Assembly: GCF_037040815.1 (NCBI RefSeq)
Contig: NZ_CP146232.1
Coordinates: 1,413,501 to 1,477,500 of the forward strand
Reading direction: 5' to 3'
DNA: 64,000 nucleotides
Source: Pararoseomonas sp. SCSIO 73927
GTDB taxonomy: Bacteria; Pseudomonadota; Alphaproteobacteria; Acetobacterales; Acetobacteraceae
Made by a program: the position numbers and the translations under genes. Positions 51,372 through 59,214 of the stretch are shown piece by piece. The notes under the pieces are model-generated. The model was given only the letters and a program-made list of their open reading frames with translations. It was not told the DNA's origin and ran no database searches. The first letter of the stretch is position 1, and every line of letters starts with the position of its first letter.

Positions 51372-52286
51372 ATGTCGATGCTGGAGGGCAAGGTCGCGAT
51401 CGTCACCGGCGCCGGCGGCGGGATCGGGCGGGAGATCGCGCTGGCGATGGCGCTGGCCGGGGCGAAGGTCGTGGTGAACGACATCGGCGCCTCCCTGACC
51501 GGCCTCGGCGAGAGCTCCGCCACCCCCGGCGAGGGCACGAAGGCCATCATCGAGCAGCGCGGCGGCGTGGCGGTGACGGACACGAACAGCGTGGCCGAGT
51601 GGGACAGCGCGAAGCGCATCGTGGCGACCGCGATCGAGGCCTTCGGGCGCGTGGACATCGTGGTGAACAACGCGGGCATCCTGCGCGATCAGATCTTCCA
51701 CAAGATGACGCCCGAGGAGTGGCGGGCGGTGATCGACGTGCACCTGAACGGGGGCTTCTACGTCTCCCGCGCCGCGGCGGAGCACTTCCGCGCGCAGGGC
51801 GCGGGCGCCTATGTCCACATGACCTCCACCTCCGGCCTCGTCGGCAATTTCGGGCAGGCGAACTACGCGGCGGCGAAGCTCGGAATCGTGGCGCTGTCCA
51901 AGTCCATCGCGCTGGATATGCAGCGCTTCGGCGTGCGCTCCAACTGCATCGCGCCCTTCGCCTGGAGCCGCATGACGAGTTCCATCCCCGCCGAGACGCC
52001 GGAACAGCAGGCGCGGGTGGAGAAGCTGAAGCGCATGACGCCGGAAAAGAACGCGCCGCTCGCCGTCTTCCTCGCGAGCGACGCCGCGAGCAACGTCACG
52101 GGCCAGGTCTTCGCCGCGCGGAACAACGAGATCTTCCTGTTCAGCCAGCCGCGCCCTGTGCGAAGCCTGCACCGCGGCGAGGGCTGGACGCCGGAGCTGA
52201 TCGCGGAGCAGGCCATGCCCGCCCTGCGCGCCGGGTTCCTGCCCCTCGACCGCAGCCCCGACGTCTTCTCCTGGGATCCGGTGTGA
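51372..52286 (+). CDS. SDR of the hydroxyacyl-CoA dehydrogenase (MFE-2-like) type
   Basis: A 304-residue SDR. The cofactor motif TGAGGGIGREIA is at about residues 12-23, NNAGILRD near 98, the catalytic serine in TSTSG near 155 and YAAAKLG near 170. The long insertion before the NAG motif and the C-terminal extension (FAARNNEIFLFSQPRP) are typical of the (3R)-hydroxyacyl-CoA dehydrogenase domain of MFE-2. It should oxidise the hydroxyacyl-CoA made by the MaoC protein. A GGGAGGCG site precedes the ATG. Repeat copy 7 follows it. Confidence 0.9.
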   Translation: MSMLEGKVAIVTGAGGGIGREIALAMALAGAKVVVNDIGASLTGLGESSATPGEGTKAIIEQRGGVAVTDTNSVAEWDSAKRIVATAIEAFGRVDIVVNNAGILRDQIFHKMTPEEWRAVIDVHLNGGFYVSRAAAEHFRAQGAGAYVHMTSTSGLVGNFGQANYAAAKLGIVALSKSIALDMQRFGVRSNCIAPFAWSRMTSSIPAETPEQQARVEKLKRMTPEKNAPLAVFLASDAASNVTGQVFAARNNEIFLFSQPRPVRSLHRGEGWTPELIAEQAMPALRAGFLPLDRSPDVFSWDPV

Positions 52287-52332
52287 GGTCGGCGAGGCTT
52301 CGTTCCAGTCCTTCGCCGGGCCTCCGTGGCCA

Positions 52333-52572
52333 GAGGGAGGAAGAAGGAATTCTTCCTCCCTCCGGACCTCCCACCATCATCTTCTTCTTCAGGTTGGGAT
52401 CACTCGACTGACGGTGCGCCTCGGCTCGTGGAGCCGAGGCGATTCCAGGGGCAGGACCGGGTAGGCTGGGGTCAACGCACCAGCTCAGCTCCGTCCCGCG
52501 GCAGCCATCCGGGGATCCAAGGGCCTCAGGCCTTTGGCCGGTGAGGTCCGGAGAGGGCGGCGCCCTCTCCGG
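52333..52572 (+). repeat. Mosaic hairpin repeat, copy 7 (type 1)
   Basis: From left to right: A hairpin, a near-perfect palindrome around GAATTC (52333-52362), 46 bp past the SDR stop; catcatcttcttcttc; actgacggtgcg; B hairpin CGCCTCGGCTC...GAGCCGAGGCG (52417-52441); box gtcccgcggcagcc; D hairpins (52517-52537 and 52548-52572). The last hairpin ends 30 bp from the stop of the convergent receptor gene. Confidence 0.88.
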
Positions 52573-52601
52573 TCCCGCAAGATCAGGACAAGGGCCGGGA
52601 C

Positions 52602-53615
52602 CTAGCCCAGGTCCATCTGCAGCCCTTCCTGCCGCACCACGCGGCCCCACTTCTCCGTCTCCGCCGCCACGAAGGCGGCGAACTCGGCGGGGGTGCCGTA
52701 GGCGGGCTCCCCGCCCATCTCGGCGAAGCGCTGCCGCGTCGCGGGCAGGGCCAGCATGCCCTTGATCTCGGTGTTCAGCGCCGTCACGGCGGGCTCGGGC
52801 GTGCCGCCCGGCAGGAAGGCGCCGAACCAGGTGCTCACGTCGTAGTTCGCCAGCTCCGGCATCGTCTCGCGCATGGCCGGCAGGTCCGGCAGTTGGGCGT
52901 TGCGCGCGCTGCTGGTGACGGCCAGGCCCCGGACCTTGCCGGCGCGGATCTGCTCCACCGCGGTGGTCAGGTTGTCCACGGCGAACTCCACATCCCCCGC
53001 CATGAGCGCGAGCATGGCCGGGCCGGCGCCGCGGAAATGCGCCGCGGTGGCCTGGGTGCCGGTGAGCTGCTGGAACCAGACGCAGGCAAGGTGCCCGGAC
53101 TGGCCGGGGCCGGAGGTGCAGTAGTTCAGCCCGCCCCGCTTCTGCTTCATGTACTGCACCAGCTCGGGCACCGTGCGGGCGGGGACCGAGGGGTGGACCA
53201 TCAGCGCGTTCGGCCCGCTGATCATGTTGGAGACGGGCGCGAAGTTCTCCGGCCGGTAGGGCAGGTTCCGGAACAGGGAGTAGGCGATCGCCTGCGGCCC
53301 AATGTTGCTGACGAGGATCGTGTGGCCATCCGCCCGGGCCCGCGCCACCTCCGCCGCGCCGAGCGTGCCGCCGGCACCTGAGCGGTTCTCGACCACCGCC
53401 GGCTGGCCCCAGCGCTCCTGCAGGACCGGCGCGAGCAGGCGCCCCATGATGTCCGTCGTGCCCGCCGCCGCCGCGGGTACGACGATCCGGACGGGCTGGG
53501 TGGGCCGCCAAGCCCCTTGCGCTCCCCCTTGCGCCCGCAGAACCCGCGGGGCGGCGAGGGCGGTCGCGATGAGGGCCGTGCGCCCGAGAACGGCGCGACG
53601 CTCGATGGACTTCAT
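52602..53615 (-). CDS. Tripartite tricarboxylate-type (Bug) solute receptor
   Basis: A 337-residue periplasmic binding protein of the TctC/Bug family. A signal peptide with an ERRAVLGRTALIATALAAP-like region spans residues ~4-25. Family motifs are PVRIVVPAAAAGTTDIMGRL (in part: GTTDIMGR), VVENRSGAGGTLGAAEVA, and NYCTSGPGQSGH near residue 165. It binds a carboxylic acid, but the TctAB membrane subunits are not in the window. A GGGAGGAGA-type site precedes the ATG. It lies between the acyl-CoA operon and the IclR gene, suggesting that the acid it binds feeds one of these. Confidence 0.9.
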   Translation of the reverse strand: MKSIERRAVLGRTALIATALAAPRVLRAQGGAQGAWRPTQPVRIVVPAAAAGTTDIMGRLLAPVLQERWGQPAVVENRSGAGGTLGAAEVARARADGHTILVSNIGPQAIAYSLFRNLPYRPENFAPVSNMISGPNALMVHPSVPARTVPELVQYMKQKRGGLNYCTSGPGQSGHLACVWFQQLTGTQATAAHFRGAGPAMLALMAGDVEFAVDNLTTAVEQIRAGKVRGLAVTSSARNAQLPDLPAMRETMPELANYDVSTWFGAFLPGGTPEPAVTALNTEIKGMLALPATRQRFAEMGGEPAYGTPAEFAAFVAAETEKWGRVVRQEGLQMDLG

Positions 53616-53712
53616 GCCTGTCTCCTCCCGCGGCCAGCCCGTCCCGGTGGTCCGCATTCTCCAGTCCGCACGGGGCGATCCTGCCGCAGGGCAGGCGGCA
53701 AGTCATTCCAAA

Positions 53713-54525
53713 TCAGGAATGCCGTTCAGGCCCGGGAACGCCTTTCGGGAAGAGCGCCCGGCCGGCCAGCCCCGCCAGCTCGCGCAGGTCCTCCCCGAGG
53801 CTGGGGAAGACCGCCTCGTCGTGCTGCGCCGCCAGGGCGATCCCGCTGATTCCGAAGCGAGGCGCGCCCGTCTCATCCGTCACGATGGAGGCGACGGTGA
53901 CCATCCCGCGGTACATGTGCCCGAGGTCCATGCTCCAGCCCGTCTCGCGGGCCCGCTGCACGTCGGCCCAGTACGCCTCGAAGCTCGGCGGCACCTGCCA
54001 GCGGAGGGCGTCGAAGCGCCGGCGGAGCTCGGCCCGGGGCAGGGCCATGCTGGCCGCCACGCAGCGCCCGACGGCGCCCACGAGCATCGGCAGCCGGATG
54101 CCCACCGGCATCTCCACCCGCACCACCGTGGGGCTGAAGGCCCGGTCCATCAGCACGATGTGCCCGTCCTCTGTCACCCGCCACAGCACGACCATCATGC
54201 CGTACTTCGAGGCGAGCTGACGCATCTCCGGGCGGATCAGCTCCGCGTGGCTCATCCCGAAGAAGCCGGCCGCGATCTCGGCCACCGCAAGGCCCAGCGC
54301 GTAGGTCTTGCCCGTCTCGTCGAAGGACACGAAGCGCGCGCGGACGAGGGTGCGCAGGATGTTGAAGCAGGTGCTGACGCTGACCCCCGCGCCGCGCGCG
54401 ATGGCGGCCACGCCGAGCGGCGCCGAGGCCCCGGACAGGTAGCGGAGGATGGCGACGGCGTGGACGACCGCGCCGACATCGCGGCGCCCGGGCGGATCGG
54501 CCTTCGTAGGAGGAGGATCGCCCAT
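53713..54525 (-). CDS. IclR-family transcriptional regulator
   Basis: A 270-residue regulator. The N-terminal winged helix covers residues ~20-85 (AVAILRYLSG...GVSVSTCFNILRTLVRARFV), and the effector domain covers ~100-260. It faces a secreted hydrolase gene, with a perfect 16-bp palindrome just upstream of its own ATG. IclR proteins often bind such sites and respond to aromatic or carboxylic acids. It may control itself, the hydrolase and possibly the downstream receptor gene, which is on the same strand 98 bp away. Confidence 0.92.
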   Translation of the reverse strand: MGDPPPTKADPPGRRDVGAVVHAVAILRYLSGASAPLGVAAIARGAGVSVSTCFNILRTLVRARFVSFDETGKTYALGLAVAEIAAGFFGMSHAELIRPEMRQLASKYGMMVVLWRVTEDGHIVLMDRAFSPTVVRVEMPVGIRLPMLVGAVGRCVAASMALPRAELRRRFDALRWQVPPSFEAYWADVQRARETGWSMDLGHMYRGMVTVASIVTDETGAPRFGISGIALAAQHDEAVFPSLGEDLRELAGLAGRALFPKGVPGPERHS

Positions 54526-54541
54526 GCCGGACCCTGTCGCG

Positions 54542-54557
54542 ATGCTGGCGCCAGCAT
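54542..54557. promoter_or_regulatory. Candidate IclR operator (perfect palindrome)
   Basis: ATGCTGGCGCCAGCAT is a perfect 16-bp inverted repeat, 17 bp upstream of the iclR-type ATG and 118 bp upstream of the divergent hydrolase ATG. Size and place fit an operator; binding is not shown. Confidence 0.5.
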
Positions 54558-54675
54558 AGGTTCGCCGGAGGCCGCGGCAAGCAGCGCGGCGCGCCCTCGA
54601 TACCGTCACCGCCATTCCCCTGGCCAGCGGCGTCCTCCTCCCGATACGGTTCCCGGACGAACAAGGGAGGAAGAG

Positions 54676-56637
54676 ATGCGGTTGCGGAGGCTGCACCTGG
54701 CGCACGCCCTGGCCATGGGCGCCGCGGCCCTGCCCTGCGGAACGGCGCGGGCCGAGGTGACGCGCTTCGAACTCCTCTCGCGCGAGAGCCCGGCCCTCGG
54801 CGGCCGCAGCTTCGGCGGGCGTGGCCAGGCCGAGAAGATCACTGCGCGCGCCACGATCGCGCTGGACCCCACCGATCCCCGCAACGCCGTCATCGCGGAT
54901 CTCGACCGCGCGCCGCGGAACGCGGAGGGCCGGGTCGAGGCGACGACGGACGTGGTCATCCTTCGCCCCGCGCGCCCGAACGGGACGCTCGTGTTCGACG
55001 TGCTGAACCGCGGCCGCAAGCTGATCACCGGCCGGACGCTGGACACGGATACGGCGGCCTCCAGCCGGCTGGACCGGGCGGAGGATGGCGGCAACGGCTT
55101 CCTCCTGGACCAGGGCTTCACCCTGGTCTGGGCCGCCTGGCAGGCCGATGCGCCGGATGAGCCGGGCGCGATGCGCATCGCCGTTCCCGTCGTGCCCGAC
55201 CTCACCGGCCCCTCGCGCGAGGAGTGGAGCTTCAACGACGCGGAGGGCCCGAGGCGCGTGACGCTGAGCTACCCCGCGGCGGACCGCGGATCGGCGCGGC
55301 TGACCGTGCGCGCGCGGACGGACGAGGCGCGGGCCACGCCGCCCGGCCTCGGCCTGCGCTTCCTCGACGACAGCACGGTGGAGATCGCCCGCCCCGCCGG
55401 AATGCCGGCCGGGGCGATCTACGAGCTGACCTACACCGCCCGCGACCCCCGGGTGATGGGGATGGGCCTCGCGGCCATCCGCGACGTGACGAGCTTCCTG
55501 CGGCGCGAGGGCGGCCCGGCCAACCCGCTGGCCGCCGGGGGACGGTCCGGGATCGACCGCGCCATCGGCTTCGGCGTCTCCCAGTCCGGGCGCGTGCTGC
55601 GCGATGCCCTCTACTTCGGCATGAACGAGGACGAGGCGGGGCGGATCGTCTTCGAGGGGATGATGCCGATCATCCCTGGCGCGCGCCGCAGCTTCACCAA
55701 TGCCCGCTTCGCCCAGCCCGGCCGCAATCCCGGCCCGCAACACGACCGGCTCTTTCCCGTGCTGCAGTTCCCCTTCACCTACGAGGTGCTGGACGACCCC
55801 GTGAGCGGCCGGCGCGACGGGCTGCTGCTGCGCTGCCGCCTGTCGAACACCTGCCCGGTGGTCATGCAGATGGACTCCGAATTCGAGTTCTGGGGCTCCC
55901 AGGCCAGCCTTCTCGTGACCGATCCGGTCGGCCGCCACATCGACCTGCCCGCGAACGTGCGCGCCTACATGGTCGCCGGTGCCCCGCACGGGAACGCGGC
56001 CGACGCGGTGATGCGGGACATGCCGGCCTGCGCCCTGCCGCTGAACCCGGTTTATCAGGGCCCGGCGCTGCGGGCGCTGCTGATGGCGATGGAGCGCTGG
56101 GTGCGCGATGGCGTCGAGCCGCCCTCCAGCCGCTACCCCATGCTCGCCCACGGGACCCTGGCGCGGGCGGAATCCGTCTATCCCGCCATCCCCGGCCTGC
56201 CCTATCGCGGACAGTACGTCCGGGCCGAGGCGATCGGGCAGGCGGCGCCCCTGCCCCTGGTGCGCGGGAGCTACCCACTCTTCCTCCCGCGCGCCGGGCT
56301 GGACGGCAACGCGATCGCCGGGATCCGCCTCCCGATCATCGCGGCGCCGCGCGCCACCTATGTCGGCTGGAACCCCCAGAGGAACACGGAGGGCCCGCAG
56401 GACCTCTGCACCCAGGTCGGCGGCGTGCTGCCCTTCGCCGCGACCGGGGCGGAACGGCAGGCCGGGCGCGACCCGCGCCCCTCCATCGAGGAGCTCTACC
56501 CCGACCCCGCCGCCTACGAGGCGGCCGTCCGCGCCGCGGCCGCCCGGCTGGTGGCGGAGCGGCTGCTGCTGCCGATGGACGCCGAGGCGGCCGGGGCCGC
56601 GGCGAGAGGCGGGAGGCTCGCGGGCCTCTCACCCTGA
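54676..56637 (+). CDS. Secreted alpha/beta-hydrolase-domain protein
   Basis: A 653-residue exported protein. A signal peptide covers residues ~1-26 (ending in TARAE). The rest resembles the large 'alpha/beta hydrolase domain-containing' family (Abhydrolase_10 type). GFGVSQSGRVLRD near residue 298 supplies the GxSxSG nucleophile, and APHGN near residue 437 could supply the histidine. Substrates in the family are not well known. The ATG has a GGGAGGAAG site about 5 nt upstream. It is divergent from the IclR gene and ends convergently, 18 bp before the LysR gene's stop. Confidence 0.85.
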   Translation: MRLRRLHLAHALAMGAAALPCGTARAEVTRFELLSRESPALGGRSFGGRGQAEKITARATIALDPTDPRNAVIADLDRAPRNAEGRVEATTDVVILRPARPNGTLVFDVLNRGRKLITGRTLDTDTAASSRLDRAEDGGNGFLLDQGFTLVWAAWQADAPDEPGAMRIAVPVVPDLTGPSREEWSFNDAEGPRRVTLSYPAADRGSARLTVRARTDEARATPPGLGLRFLDDSTVEIARPAGMPAGAIYELTYTARDPRVMGMGLAAIRDVTSFLRREGGPANPLAAGGRSGIDRAIGFGVSQSGRVLRDALYFGMNEDEAGRIVFEGMMPIIPGARRSFTNARFAQPGRNPGPQHDRLFPVLQFPFTYEVLDDPVSGRRDGLLLRCRLSNTCPVVMQMDSEFEFWGSQASLLVTDPVGRHIDLPANVRAYMVAGAPHGNAADAVMRDMPACALPLNPVYQGPALRALLMAMERWVRDGVEPPSSRYPMLAHGTLARAESVYPAIPGLPYRGQYVRAEAIGQAAPLPLVRGSYPLFLPRAGLDGNAIAGIRLPIIAAPRATYVGWNPQRNTEGPQDLCTQVGGVLPFAATGAERQAGRDPRPSIEELYPDPAAYEAAVRAAAARLVAERLLLPMDAEAAGAAARGGRLAGLSP

Positions 56638-56655
56638 AGAGGGACGCGCCCCTTC

Positions 56656-57534
56656 CTAGAGGCGCTGCATCAGGCCGTGCAGCGCCTCCAGCGCCGGGTT
56701 TCCGGTTTCCGCCTTCCAGACGGCGTAAAGCTCCACCGTCAGGCCGGGCGGCATCGCCAGGGGTCGGATCGCCACGTTCGGGAAGCCGATGTTCCGCGCG
56801 TCCGAGGGGAGCAGCGCGACCCCCACACCGGCGCTGACGAGGGAGAGGATGGTCTGCGCCTGGGCAACGGACTGGACGACCCGCGGCGTCACCCCCGCCC
56901 CGCTCAGCGCCCGCGCGACGAGGCCGCGCATGTACGGCCCCTCCTCCGAGTAGCCGATGAAGTCCTGATCCTGAAGGTCGCGCAGGCTGAGGCGGCGGCG
57001 CGGGCCGAGCGGGTGGTCCAGCGGAAGCGCCAGGACCAGCTCCTCCGTCGAGACGAGCCGCGAGGAAAGGGTCAGCATGTCCTGGGAGGGGCGGACGAGG
57101 CCGATATCCAGCCGCCCCACCCGGAGGGCTTCGAGCTGGGCCGCGCCGCTCATCTCCCGCAGCAGGATCTCCGTGCCCGGCAGTTCCGTCCGGGCGCGGG
57201 CGACCAGCCGCGGAAGGAAGGCGTAGGTGCTGGCGCTGAAGAAGCCCAGCTTCACCGCGCCCCCGCCGCGGTGCTCCATGGCGCGCCGCGCGGTCTGGAC
57301 CGCCCTCTCGCTCGCCGCCAGCACCGCGCGCGCCTCCGGCAGGAAGGCCCGGCCCGCCGCCGTCAGCGCCACGCCGTGGCGCGACCGGTCCAGCAGTACG
57401 GCCCCCAGCCTCGCCTCCAGCAGCTGGATCTGGCGGCTCAGCGGCGGCTGCGACATGCCCAGCCGCCGGGCCGCGCGGCCGAAATGCAGCTCCTCCGCCA
57501 CGCAGACGAAGGAGCGGAGATGGCCGAGTTCCAT
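56656..57534 (-). CDS. LysR-family transcriptional regulator
   Basis: A 292-residue LysR regulator. The N-terminal helix-turn-helix is MELGHLRSFVCVAEELHFGRAA...LGMSQPPLSRQIQ (in part: HFGRAARRLGMSQPPLSRQI), and the effector domain follows from residue ~90. It is divergent from the two-dehydratase operon; a strong promoter with an overlapping inverted repeat lies in the gap. It is therefore the likely activator of that operon, with a sugar acid or its product as effector. Confidence 0.93.
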   Translation of the reverse strand: MELGHLRSFVCVAEELHFGRAARRLGMSQPPLSRQIQLLEARLGAVLLDRSRHGVALTAAGRAFLPEARAVLAASERAVQTARRAMEHRGGGAVKLGFFSASTYAFLPRLVARARTELPGTEILLREMSGAAQLEALRVGRLDIGLVRPSQDMLTLSSRLVSTEELVLALPLDHPLGPRRRLSLRDLQDQDFIGYSEEGPYMRGLVARALSGAGVTPRVVQSVAQAQTILSLVSAGVGVALLPSDARNIGFPNVAIRPLAMPPGLTVELYAVWKAETGNPALEALHGLMQRL

Positions 57535-57587
57535 GGCTCAGCCACTCCTGTGATGCCGCCCGTGTATCACCACGATGCTGTACCGGT

Positions 57588-57617
57588 GTTGGACAGGCAT
57601 CAACCCGAAAATAGAAT
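57588..57617 (+). promoter_or_regulatory. Promoter of the sugar-acid operon with LysR-type box
   Basis: TTGGAC (57589-57594) and TAGAAT (57612-57617) are exactly 17 bp apart and end 50 bp before the first dehydratase ATG. GTTG-N9-CAAC (57588-57604), which contains the T-N11-A pattern of LysR sites, overlaps the -35 box. It is the best promoter match in the window. Confidence 0.6.
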
Positions 57618-57667
57618 GATGGGAAGAGAGCACCGGCGGCAGCGCGGCGGCCGGAGGGAGGGATCAG

Positions 57668-59194
57668 ATGTCCATGGGCCATGACGCCCCGCCATCGCGG
57701 CCGGCCGCCACCATCCGGGCGGATGAGCGCGACAACACCGCCACCGTCCTTCGCCCCCTTGCCGCGGGTGCCGTGCTCGGCACGGGCCTCGCCGCGCTGG
57801 AGGAGGTGCCGCCCGGGCACAAGCTGGCCCTGCGCGACATCCGGCGCGGCGAGCCGGTGCTGAAGGCCGGCCTCCCGATCGGCCTGGCCGCCGTGGACAT
57901 CCCGGCCGGGGCGCATCTGCGCGGCGAGCTCCTGGCGCCAGCGGTGCCCGCGCCCCTGCCCGCCGCCGGCCCGGTCCGCGCGGTGGCGCCCGCCACCTTC
58001 CAGGGCTTCGTGCGGCCGGATGGGCGCGTGGGCACCCGCAACTTCCTCGGCGTGGTCATCGCCAGCAACTGCGGCGCCACGGCCGCGCGGCAGGCGGCCG
58101 ACTGGTTCGACGAGGAGCGCCTGGCCGCTTTCCCGAACGTGGACGGGGTGGTCCCCCTGGTTCACGCCCTGGGCTGCGGCATGGAGATGACGGGGGAGCC
58201 GATGGACCTGCTCCGCCGCACCCTCTCGGGCGTGATCCGCAACCCCAACATGGCCGGCGCCGTGATCGTCGCCCTGGGCTGCGAGCGCAACAACCTGAAG
58301 GTCTTCCTGGAGAAGGAGGGGCTGGAGGTCGGCGACCGGCTGCAGACGGTGACGCTGCAGGAGGTGGGCGGCACCCGGGCCGCGGTGGAGGCGGCGAAGG
58401 CGGGCATCCAGGCCATGCTGCCCGTGGCGGACGCGGCGCGCCGCACGACGGTCCCGGCCTCGCGCCTCGTGCTGGGCCTGCAGACGGGCGCGGCGGACGG
58501 GCTCTGCGGCCTCTCGGCCAATCCCGCGCTCGGCGTGGCGGTGGACATGCTCGTGGCCCAGGGCGGGACGGCGATCCTGTCGGAGACGCCGGACCTCCTC
58601 CTCTCCGGCGGCGCCTTCGCGGACCGCGCGGCGAGCCCCGAGATCGCGGCCGCCCTGCGGGAGCGGCTGGACTGGTGGCAGGAGTACGGCAACGGGCGCG
58701 AGACCCGGCTCGACGGCCGACTGGACCGGGGCGGCGAGCGCGGCGGCTTCGCCAGCGGGCTGGAGCGGGCGCTGGACGGGCTGGGCAAGGCGGGGAGCAC
58801 CCCGATCGCGGCGGTGCACCGCTACGCGGAGCGGGTGAGCGGCCCCGGCCTCGTCTTCATGGACAGCCCGGACCACGATCCCGTCTCCGTCACCGGGCAG
58901 GCGGCGTCCGGCGCGACGCTGATCGCGATGACCACGGGGCTGGGCACCGACTTCGGCTCCCTCCCGGCGCCGACGGTGAAGATCGCCTCCAACACCGAGA
59001 CCTACCGGCGCATGGCGGACGCCATCGACCTCGATGCCGGCCCGGTGCTGGAGGGCGCGGAGACGGTGGAGGAGGCGGGCGCGCGGATCTTCGCGGCGAT
59101 CCTGCGCCACGCCTCCGGCGAGAGGACCAAGGGCGAGATTGAGGGCATGGGGGAGAGCGGCTTCGCCCCCTGGCCCATCGGCGTCTGCTCCTGA
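57668..59194 (+). CDS. UxaA-family dehydratase, copy 1 (N-half cysteines kept)
   Basis: A 508-residue protein of the altronate/galactarate dehydratase (UxaA) family. Residues ~15-90 form the SAF domain and the rest the two UxaA lobes. The conserved N-lobe cysteines are present (C135 in NCGAT, C170 in LGCGME, C205 in LGCERNN). In the C lobe the family motif QCGGSDGFSG is changed to QTGAADGLCG (T273 instead of C), GN.AGG...EKSLG is changed to RGGERGGF...ERALDG, and the late NCG is absent. It would dehydrate a sugar acid such as altronate, possibly only together with the next gene. It lies 20 bp upstream of that gene. Confidence 0.9.
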   Translation: MSMGHDAPPSRPAATIRADERDNTATVLRPLAAGAVLGTGLAALEEVPPGHKLALRDIRRGEPVLKAGLPIGLAAVDIPAGAHLRGELLAPAVPAPLPAAGPVRAVAPATFQGFVRPDGRVGTRNFLGVVIASNCGATAARQAADWFDEERLAAFPNVDGVVPLVHALGCGMEMTGEPMDLLRRTLSGVIRNPNMAGAVIVALGCERNNLKVFLEKEGLEVGDRLQTVTLQEVGGTRAAVEAAKAGIQAMLPVADAARRTTVPASRLVLGLQTGAADGLCGLSANPALGVAVDMLVAQGGTAILSETPDLLLSGGAFADRAASPEIAAALRERLDWWQEYGNGRETRLDGRLDRGGERGGFASGLERALDGLGKAGSTPIAAVHRYAERVSGPGLVFMDSPDHDPVSVTGQAASGATLIAMTTGLGTDFGSLPAPTVKIASNTETYRRMADAIDLDAGPVLEGAETVEEAGARIFAAILRHASGERTKGEIEGMGESGFAPWPIGVCS

Positions 59195-59214
59195 GCGAGA
59201 GGGAGGGCATCATT

